From NCBI GenBank assembly GCA_028565635.1, contig JAOXYB010029190.1:1-15096 (forward strand): DNA of 15,096 bases, written 5' to 3'. Each line of letters opens with the position of its first letter. Within the stretch, counting starts at the first letter, position 1. Positions 1 to 8,700 of this stretch are shown in pieces. This stretch comes from Phoronis ovalis. Taxonomy: Eukaryota > Phoronida > Phoronidae. The translations under genes were made by a program, and so were the position numbers. The notes beneath the pieces are model-generated. The model did no database searches. It saw nothing but the letters and a program-made list of their open reading frames with translations, and was not told the origin of the DNA.

Positions 1-31
1 CAACTTCTACTGATTTTTACACTGTATGAAC

Positions 32-65
32 TATGACCCTACGGCTTCGCCATAGTAGGGTCATA
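32..65. repeat. Short hairpin-forming inverted repeat
   Basis: A perfect 11-bp inverted repeat (TATGACCCTAC at 32–42 and GTAGGGTCATA at 55–65) surrounds a 12-base spacer that can itself form a GGC/GCC mini-stem. It is more GC-rich than its surroundings. The function is unknown; it may be part of a degenerate repeat that starts outside the window. The rest of 1–385 shows no convincing gene, splice-supported exon or RNA gene. Confidence 0.6.
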
Positions 66-385
66 AAGCTAGGACTAAGTGTCATGAAGCCTGAACTAGA
101 TAAACTTCAGCCCCTCACTACAAAGGTACGTCAATGGTATAAAGAGGCGAAGCTCTAACTCAGGTATATGAGATTATTCCAGACCCAGTAATGGGCCCAA
201 TATCTGACGTATTACTCCTAACACTTAGCTAGTCAAAAGTATCGTCTTGCGAAATTAACAAATAGCGTTGATTATATAGTTACCAGAAACTGGGTTATTC
301 AATGTACTCATACAGATACAGAACAAAAACTTGCCCATAAGATGAAAATTTTCATACAGCAAAACTCCAATGGTATTAAGGTTGA

Positions 386-392
386 TTATTAG
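386..392. repeat. Left target-site duplication of the foldback element
   Basis: TTATTAG lies immediately outside the left end of the inverted repeat and is repeated in the same orientation at 913–919, just outside the right end. The match extends to 8 bp (TTATTAGC) only if the first base of the element is counted. A 7–8 bp direct repeat at exactly these positions is what transposase-mediated insertion leaves behind. Confidence 0.6.
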
Positions 393-912
393 CTAGTCGT
401 GGTTCATGACGTTCTACACTAGCTCTGGGTAGTCTGACTTGTGAGCTGTGCGAACAGTAATGGAATCTTACATAGCCAATTACAGTGAAAGTGCTCAAAC
501 TTGGAAATATATGTAATTCCTACTGAACGAGTTCATATATCACCATCCAGATACTCTCTGACTATCCAACTTCAACTCCCACTACTCCTAGTACCATTAA
601 GAACTCCTGTGCTGGGGTGGGGTACTTGCCAAAAAATTTGGTTGATGTATGAGGCACAGGATAAAATACGCTTACTGCATGGTAAAAACTGCATTCAGGA
701 GTTTCAAATAGTTATGGGGGTAGTGGAAGTTGATGTTGGATAATGAGAGATTACCTGGACAGCGATGTATGAACTCATTCGGTAGGAATTACATAGATTT
801 CAAAGTTTAGGCACTTTCACTGTAATTGGCTATGTAAGATTCTGTGACTGTGTGCACAGCTCACAAGTCAGATTATCAAGAGCTAGTGCAGAACATCATG
901 AACCATGACTAG
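393..912. mobile_element. Foldback MITE-like DNA transposon (non-autonomous)
   Basis: This 520-bp element is almost entirely one imperfect palindrome. The left arm (393 to about 607) and the reverse complement of the right arm (about 912 to 694) align throughout, roughly 80–85% identical by eye, around a loop of about 85 bases. The best block is CTTACATAGCCAATTACAG (left 467–485), matched exactly in reverse complement on the right. Both ends begin CTAGTC, and a 7-bp direct repeat TTATTAG flanks them. No transposase is encoded; the 80-codon open frame at 501–743 crosses the palindrome centre and resembles nothing I recognise. Long terminal inverted repeats with a 7–8 bp duplication fit non-autonomous hAT- or P-like elements, but the superfamily is not proven. 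Because it probably lies in the first REXO1 intron, transcripts through it could fold into a long hairpin. Confidence 0.72.
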
Positions 913-919
913 TTATTAG
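913..919. repeat. Right target-site duplication of the foldback element
   Basis: TTATTAG directly follows the right terminus (…GACTAG) of the foldback element and matches 386–392. Confidence 0.6.
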
Positions 920-1929
920 CGAGAATGAAAATAGTACAAAATACGCTTGTAAACAAGTCAGTTGATAAAAAATCAATGAAGACAACATTATGGTTACTTC
1001 GTATTGAGTTAAAATTCAACAAATGTTGTCACACAAGAAAGGTTATTCATTTTCCACTTAATTTTCATAGTGTTTGTAAATTTTGAAAGACGATTGATTT
1101 TGAATAGGAAAGCCATTGTGTTAGGACTAACATAGCAGATATTGGTCCTATTTTTAGGACTAATATAGGATCAGTTGTAGATAAATGTAATTCAAATGTG
1201 GATGCCCTTTTAAAAACCTTTTTGCTAGCTAGCTGTATAATGTTCTTTGTACACTAATGATGGATATAAATGTAAGCGGTCTCTTTCTAAATATGTATGC
1301 CAAGCCAACCTCAGTACTGGCACAATTTACAGTGGACTGGTGCTTGAAATAAACATATTTCCCTCTACTGTCATTCTAACTATTATCACTTAAATATAAA
1401 AGCATGCCATTATATAGAAATATTCACTTAGAGCACCAGTGTCAGGGGTTGCCTTGGGCTATCTTTATATAATTATAGTACACTGCGACCAGAAATAAAT
1501 GTTCCAAGTTTTAAATATTACGTGTTATTCAAAGAATTTTGGTTCATAATTAGAAAACAGGATATGAAAGTAATTGTAATATGGTACTAGCACCCTATTT
1601 TGCAATATTCAATTTATGTGCTTAGTATCTTTGGCCAATTTAACTTTATTGTGCTATTACCAACAAATGGTAATGAGATTTGAATTTTTAGAATATTTTA
1701 TTGAATTTCTGCCTCTTTACTAGTTTAATAGTTTTAAGTTGAGTGTAAAAATTCAATATTTTACCTTTGAATCATAATTCAATTTTGTTTCAGTTAAATT
1801 CTCTCTCATTCAAATGTATTTTAGGAAGTGGCTACAACATTACTGAGTCATGTTATACAACTTGTAATTTACATTTAATCTATTTATTGCAAATAAAACA
1901 ATTTTAAGAACGCCTACATTTAGCCGGAC

Positions 1930-1950
1930 CCAAAATGGCAGCCATCTTGG
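1930..1950. promoter_or_regulatory. Palindromic pair of YY1-like motifs
   Basis: Two oppositely oriented copies of the YY1 core abut: CAAAATGGC on the plus strand, and GCCATCTTGG, which is CCAAGATGGC on the minus strand. Together they make a 21-bp near-palindrome. YY1 is a zinc-finger factor conserved in animals, with a core of roughly AANATGGC. Similar sequences also occur inside dispersed repeats, so this may be transposon debris rather than a working element. Confidence 0.35.
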
Positions 1951-1971
1951 ATTATTGCAGAGATACAAAAT

Positions 1972-1992
1972 TTGATATTTTAAAAATATCAA
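1972..1992. repeat. Perfect 21-bp AT-rich palindrome
   Basis: TTGATATTTT (1972–1981), one central A, and its exact reverse complement AAAATATCAA (1983–1992). It lies 21 bp beyond the YY1-like palindrome, so both may belong to one old mobile fragment. Confidence 0.55.
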
Positions 1993-2663
1993 GCAATATC
2001 AATAGATTTCTTGGCTCTATTTCTTTTCTCTAAACCAAACTAAATCATCAAAAAATACTAAATTTCAATGTATAACCATTATTAATGAAATAAGCCTATA
2101 GGCATTGTGAATTTGTTTCCAGGCTTAAAATCTCAAAAGTGCTATATAGTTCACAAAAAGCTTAAGTACTATTCAAAAATTGTAATTATTCTATAATGGA
2201 AGGAATTACTTGTATTTTTGTCAATTTGGAAAGCATATTTTGGAAAAAAAACTTTTACAAAAATGTAAACTTGGCACACTTATTTCCTGTCGCCATGTAG
2301 ATGACATAGTGACAATTTCTATGTTATTTCAGCAGCCATTTACAAAATATATGTGTACTAAATATATTTATAGGCAATAATTGTATCATTATGTGAAGTT
2401 TACATTATAATTTTAGCTTCCAATGAAACGTCCTATGTGCTATGCTTTTCCACATGGACAATCTTAAAAATATGATATAATACTACAATGCATATATTAA
2501 TCAAATCTTAACAGCTTTGACCTGTTAAGATATCAATTTTTATCAATCTAAATTTCTGTATAATTATTTAACTTGTGTATGTAAACATTTTTTTGCACAT
2601 TCAGTCAAATGTTTTTAATGTACATTTTGTTTTCTTTATATTTTTAGTGATTATTTGTTGTAG

Positions 2664-2782
2664 TGCCAGGAGATTTGCCGTCTTACCATACTTCAGGATC
2701 AAGACAGTCTCAAAATGCCAGCCCTAGTAAAAGAAGACATGAAAAATCATATTTAAATCACTATAGTAATGCAGCAAAACGG
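2664..2782 (+). CDS. REXO1: REXO1 visible exon 1 (partial gene start)
   Basis: 119 nt, entered in phase 1 (TG completes a split codon) and ending in phase 0 at CGG|GTAAAC. It encodes residues 1–39, a low-complexity Ser/Arg/Lys stretch with the basic cluster SKRRHEK, a possible nuclear localisation signal. This part is not conserved with the human protein, so it is supported mainly by frame and splice sites. The exon or exons before it, holding the initiator Met and the N-terminal Cys/His motif known in vertebrate REXO1, are absent. Confidence 0.7.
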
Positions 2783-5700
2783 GTAAACTATTTGTAGTTT
2801 AGTGCATGCATACTGTTTACTGTATGAATTGTACTTTGAAACATTAAGTTCTAAATAGAATAAAGATTAATTTTGAAGCATGTACAATCATGTTTAACAC
2901 CATTCTATCTAATATTGTAGGTTAAATACTCTTATAAGTTAAAAATGAGTCAAATAGGTACATCTAGAACTTAATTTGTCTACATGGCACGCAGATAAAT
3001 TAGTATTGATTAATTAAATATAAAATTTTAAGTGTTGATTCATGCTTATATTCTAAACTGGTGTGTTGTAATTGTTTCCTACAGGTTCAGAGAGGTGTAG
3101 AGAAAGATAAAGCTTACAGAATAAGAAGAAAAGAAAGTGTAGCAACTAGTGCGAAGAGTAAGGTCTGGTACAACCCAGACAGGGTAACATTGGATGATGG
3201 TAGCATGTGTATTGCTGATGATGATGAGGTTAAAGTTCAAACTAACTCAAAGCCAAATTCTGTGCCTCATGCAGATTCCAGGCAATGTGCTCCTTGTACC
3301 TATATTCCTACTCCTATAAAAAATCAATCTCCAGAGCCTAAGCAATATAATGTTGCTTCATCTTCTAAACCTACATATAAACCAACAAAAATTGGCAGTA
3401 TTGTTAAACCAGAAACAGTGGTTAGTTCTTCCTCACCTAGTGTGCAGTATAATCCTACTCCTATTAATCAATTAAAAAATAAGAAATATACCACAGCACC
3501 CACCAAAATTGGACCAGAAAATGATTTGGAATATGATCCTGCAAATAATTTTAGCACGGAAACTTCTGTTCAAGAAGATAAAAAAAGGTCATGGGGAGAG
3601 AGTGTTATGAGTACAGAAGCAGTTTTCAGTGAGGATGAGGATACTGTTCCAGAAAAAATCTGGAAAGCAGATAACGATGATGAATCTCAGATACATGGGA
3701 AAACAACTAATTATAGTGAAAACCAGTACAATGATGTAAATGAAGATAATTATAGTAGTAGTGAAAGTTGCTACAAAAAGTCAGTTGGTGCTGAAAATGA
3801 TACCGTTGTCTTAAAACATGTAGATACCATAGCAAATCAGCTGCAAGATGGTGCTCATCACATAGAAAGTCGAGGTGTTGGCAATAATAAAGAGAAAGAG
3901 GCAAAGCAGCGTCAGACAAAACAGGAAGTGTTTAAATTAAATGACAATAAATCGTCAACCAAAGATAAGAAAATATCTTCCTCGAAAGATAGAAAATCAT
4001 CATCATCTTCAAAAGATAAAACATCCTCATCATCTAAAGTTAAAGAATTGTCATCTAAAGAGAAGTCCTCATCCAAAGATAAATTATCTAAATCTTCATC
4101 TTCAACAGATAAAGTACAAAGGTCATCCTCAACAGATAAAGTATATAGGTCATCTTCAATGGATAAGGTACATAGGTCATCTTCAACAGATAAAGTACAT
4201 AAGTCATCTTCTTCAAAGGATAAAAAATCATCATCAAAAGACAAGAAATCCATAAAAGATGCAAAATTGTCATCTTCATCAAAACATAAAAACTCTTCGT
4301 CCAAGGACAATAAATCATCTTCTTCTAAAGATAGAAAATCTTCATCATCAAGACATGATAGGAAATTATCAAAGGACAACAAAGAGTCGTCTTCCTCAGG
4401 TAAGCACAGTCTATTTGGAACTTCACAAGACAAGGATAGAAGTTCTAATAAACATTCAAAGCATAGCTCCAAAGATGGACACAGACATTCATCAAGCTCT
4501 CACAAATCAAGTTCCAAGAAGTCATCTAGTCATTTTTCCAAAGATACAAAAAATACTGAAAAATCAGATAAGTTGAAGTATAATGCCAAAGGAAATTTCA
4601 GAGAAAAAAACAAAGGTAAATCTGGTCTGCTTGGTAATTTATTTGGTGATGAAAGTGAAAGTGATTCAGCAGACAGTGCTCATGGTGACACTGAGAGTGA
4701 TTCTGTAGTGTTAATTTCTGATTATACTGAGCAAACCATGTCAGGATCAGCTTCTGATAGTGAGTCAGAATTGGATGATATCCCTACTGCTGTAGGATCA
4801 GATGATGACACATATGATGAGTGCTTGAAGATTTTCAATGAAAACAAAGCAGTACAGAAGCAGCTTCCTACTAAAAAGGTAAACCTAATCTGGTAAACCT
4901 ATACTGATCCTACTATTAGTGTCTGTCTGTTAAACTCATCGCGTGTTGTGTTCAGTTTGATGTCAAGAAAGGGGAATCCTGTTTTGAATGAAAATATGAC
5001 TGTAATATATCAGTCTTGCAGCTCAAGGTTAAATAGTGATTTATTTGCATTTATTAAATTCCTAAAAGCCCCCAGTTAAATTGTTTCCTAACAAAGTTCT
5101 CTAATTTTTGCTCTCTGTTGCAAAATGCAAGAAAATCCCAAGAAATGAAATTGTGGTTTCGAACCTGGGATTTCAACCCAGTGTCTAGGCCACTGAGCCA
5201 AATAATCTCAATGACCTTGGTAGCCGAGTTAGTAGCATTACCTTTATGTGGGGATGGATAATGATTTACTGTTAAGATTTTAGTTTTAGTTATTGGACTA
5301 CTTGAAAAGGATCATTGACAAATTTATTTATTTTAGCAAGTTTCTTAAAGGAAATGTAATCAAAGACGACTGAATAATATCAATATGATTGTTTGTAGCT
5401 GAAAGAAAGTACTAGTCAGCAAGCAGAAGATTTGCCTGAAGCTCAAATGAAGCAGCGTGTAGCGCACAAGGGCAGAACATCGCTTGTAAGTACTACTAAA
5501 GTAAGCAACAAGAAAAAGAGTGGAAAAAGTGAAAACTTTTATTAGCATTTCCCGATTTCAATAAGTGTTGCTAGTCAATTACACTTTTTTTATTAATTTA
5601 TAGCACACAAGAATTAAGATAACATTATACTAAAGATGCTTTCTGTACATTCACATATAGCTTTCTGGGAAAAAACATATTCACTTAGTCTTGAAATCAT

Positions 5701-8700
5701 GCAACATTTATGACATCATGCAACATTATGACATCACGCAACAATTAAAGAAATTATGTCATAATGCCTTTTCACATATGAATAATGACATCATCTATGT
5801 GTGATGTAATCCTTTATTCCAATCTCCATCCTGTTTCAGATATGTTTCAAACTAATTTATAGCACAATTTCTTTTAAAGTTTCTGCCATGTGTGAGGTAG
5901 ATTTAATATCGCAATTATCTGCTCTTTGCTTCCAGTCTCGACCTGTGAAGAAGATTGCAGCCAGACCATGCAGTCAGCTAACTCCTGCACAGGTTATGCA
6001 CAATCGATATGCGGAGATGCAAAAAAGGAAATTAGAGCTTCTACAAGCAGGAACAGATGTGGTATGATGCTTCTGTTTTCAATTTTTTGAAATTATTGCA
6101 AAATTTAAGTAAGTTTGTTCATAACTGGCCGGATTAGCATTGTTATGCATATTCAAATGAATGATGCACATTTTAAAAAGTAGTTCATGGAGTATATTAA
6201 TTCACCTTTCTTCATATTTTGTATTGTAGCCATAATTTTATTTAGTACTTCATAAGTTTCATTAACTTGTCCTGAAGAGTAATGGTATAAAGAAAGAATC
6301 ATTAAGTGGTTATACAATCTTGTTTGCTGTTCCATATATGGCTCAAGCTAAATGTCGCAAATTTTTGCAGCAATCTCAGTCACATTTAACATCACGACAG
6401 GGAAAATTAGGACACACCTTACTTAGTAAGCGTCAGAGAATAGCAGAAACAGATCAAACTATAGTAGGCTCACATGAAAGAGGATCACAGCGAATAGCAC
6501 ATGTGCCAACAAAGAAGGTAAAGGAAAGCACTTAAGTCATATTCATTTTTGGCAGAAATGTGTTTGTTATAGCATCTTTTAATCAAGTATTTAATATGTA
6601 TATCATTGTTTAAGCTAGATGTTGAATGAAATGTATTAAACAAATCTTTTTACAAATAAATGAAAAGTATTCACAGTACTGTTAAAGTTTTATGTAATAA
6701 TTTCATTTACTTTGATCACAAGCAGTTGTAACTTGCCAGTCATGCTATTTCTGTTGTTGACAGATGTTGCATATTTTTAGGAAGTATTGAAGCGTCCATC
6801 ATTACCTACGATGTATGGCTGTAAAGTTCCCATGGCTGTACGTCAAACCTACTTGAATAAGATCATAGATGAATGTCTAAAGATTTATGATGAAGAAGAG
6901 GATGCTTATCAAAGGGTGAGATTAGCTTGACTTTTTTATATGAAGGTATAATATCTAGATATTGTTTAATATAATTATTTTATCACAATATTATGCTAAA
7001 TGTAGAAAAGATTTGAGTTTCATATTTGTTGAATGACATCTACATCAAAATACTTACAAAATAAGATGAAATAAATCATGGATCATACATGAAGAATTAA
7101 ACCAGTTAATCATTGTTTTTTAAGTTGTTCAATTTAACATACTGATAATGAGTTATACTTTTCAAAAATCATTTCTTTCAGGGTTTAACCGAAGAGAAAG
7201 CTGTATATGAAAGAAGTAGTAATCGAGTTGTATACCTTAATGTTGCCATAAATGCTGTTAAGAGATTACGCAGTGAAATTGCTGCTAATAAGAAATCTCC
7301 AGGTACCTATCACATGACAACATTATTTTTAAAAATTATGATAAATTTATAATTTTGATATAAAAATTTGCACTGTCTTTGCACAAAATTAGAATATTCT
7401 AACCAGTAACTTGGTGTTTGGAAATAATTTGAAAAACCATAAAAAATTGCAATAACAAGACACTGAAAGTTTAAATGCAAAGAAATGGAGCGTAGCAAGT
7501 AAATGTTTGTACAAGTGAGGATTAACATTACAAGTACTGCACATTGATGTATGAGTGATTAAAAGCATAATATGGTAAAATATCTACAAATTTTATTGGT
7601 ATCTTACAAGCTACTAATACCAAGTATGCTAAGAAACTGTTGCTAAAATAAATACTAAGTTTAGAGTACTTAGGAGAAAAGTCAAGTTGCTGTTTAAAAA
7701 TGGAATTTTATTTATGATTTAAGAATAATATTATTTCTAGTATCCAGTTCTATAACGATTAAACCTAGATTATCTCATGAAGCAATACTTGGAGGTGCTA
7801 AAGCAGCCAAAACTAGTTACAGTATACTACAAAGAACTTCGGCTTCTACAACGCTCAATCAGTTAACAGGTAAGGCGTGTTATATACATGCATGACTGTA
7901 TTTCATCTGAAACAGTATCCACCTGGCTTCTGTTTGTAACAGTGAGAAGCATTGGTATGTGACTTTGTGGATATTTGTACTCTGCTAATATTTGGTTCAT
8001 AATTACCCCAGAAGAGCTATTAAACACATTTTGAAGTATCTTTCACCACAATGTACTCACCAGATGGTTTGTCCCTCCTAATTAAATAAAAGTGTCATCA
8101 GAGACTAAAAGTCAATTAGAAAGTAAAATGTGTGACCTGAAAACAAATCTGCATATCTTACAAAGTGTGATAAATACATTTGATATCTTCAGTTTAGCAT
8201 GCACCTGTTACTTATAAAGTGCACTGTATTTCAATATACACATGTTATTCACACAACCCCTTCCTTTGCTGACAATTGGTTTAATTAGTGGTATTTCTTT
8301 GGAAGATGATAACATTAGAATTTGTCTTGAGAGGACATAGTGTCTATTTTAGCGGATATTGTTGGTATAGCTGTATTACAGTTATTCATGATAATTCTGT
8401 ATTATGTTTTGTTCATCATTCCAGAAACAAGCCTGTACAAGCTCTTAGGAAAGTATATTTTAACTGATGATCAGCTAGTGGAGCATGGATTTCCAAGGAT
8501 TAATCCAGATAAACCAGGAACAGCTATAATTCACAGACGAGATTCCCAGAAAAGTCTGAAGAGTTCAGACCGTAAGCTACTCTGTATGAGCTATGCCATA
8601 TTGACATTGTACAGAATTATAGAGAATGATTGATAAATTACAGTCTTCTGAAGACTAATCTAATTATGGTGGTCTTGGAAAAAGGTTGAAGTTAGTAGAA

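Larger units (their letters stand above)
920..2663 (+). other. Upstream non-coding stretch, probably REXO1 intron
   Basis: This is AT-rich sequence with many stops in all frames and no exon-like segment that could supply the missing REXO1 N-terminus; I looked for a Cys/His-rich start followed by a phase-1 donor. It ends in the acceptor TTGTTGTAG at 2655–2663. An earlier AG at 2646–2647 is excluded because an in-frame TGA follows at 2648–2650. Apart from the palindromes listed separately, including GCCTATAGGC at 2094–2103, I see nothing functional. Confidence 0.6.

Noticed and set aside
69-232. Weak inverted repeat of ACTAAGTGT-like sequence
   Set aside because: Only about nine bases match; expected by chance in AT-rich DNA.
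501-743. 80-codon plus-strand open frame
   Set aside because: It spans the centre of the foldback element, resembles no protein family, and follows from the palindrome sequence.
3061-3084. Extension of REXO1 exon 2 upstream to a GTG codon
   Set aside because: These bases are the polypyrimidine tract and acceptor of the intron; nuclear genes of animals rarely start at GTG and the upstream exon joins in frame.
3912-4472. 186-codon minus-strand open frame, very acidic and Leu-rich
   Set aside because: It is the antisense image of the Ser/Lys repeat (TCN and AAR codons read backwards), inside a well-supported REXO1 exon.
3941-4576. Out-of-frame plus-strand frames in the Ser/Lys region
   Set aside because: Shadows of the low-complexity repeat with no splice or family support.
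5150-5205. Functional tRNA gene on the minus strand
   Set aside because: The boxes are too close together, the T-stem does not pair, and no acceptor stem can be drawn.
8340-8424. Hydrophobic leader before exon 9 (possible membrane segment)
   Set aside because: A clear acceptor TCATTCCAG at 8424 restores the phase left by exon 8; the leader is intronic and absent from the family.
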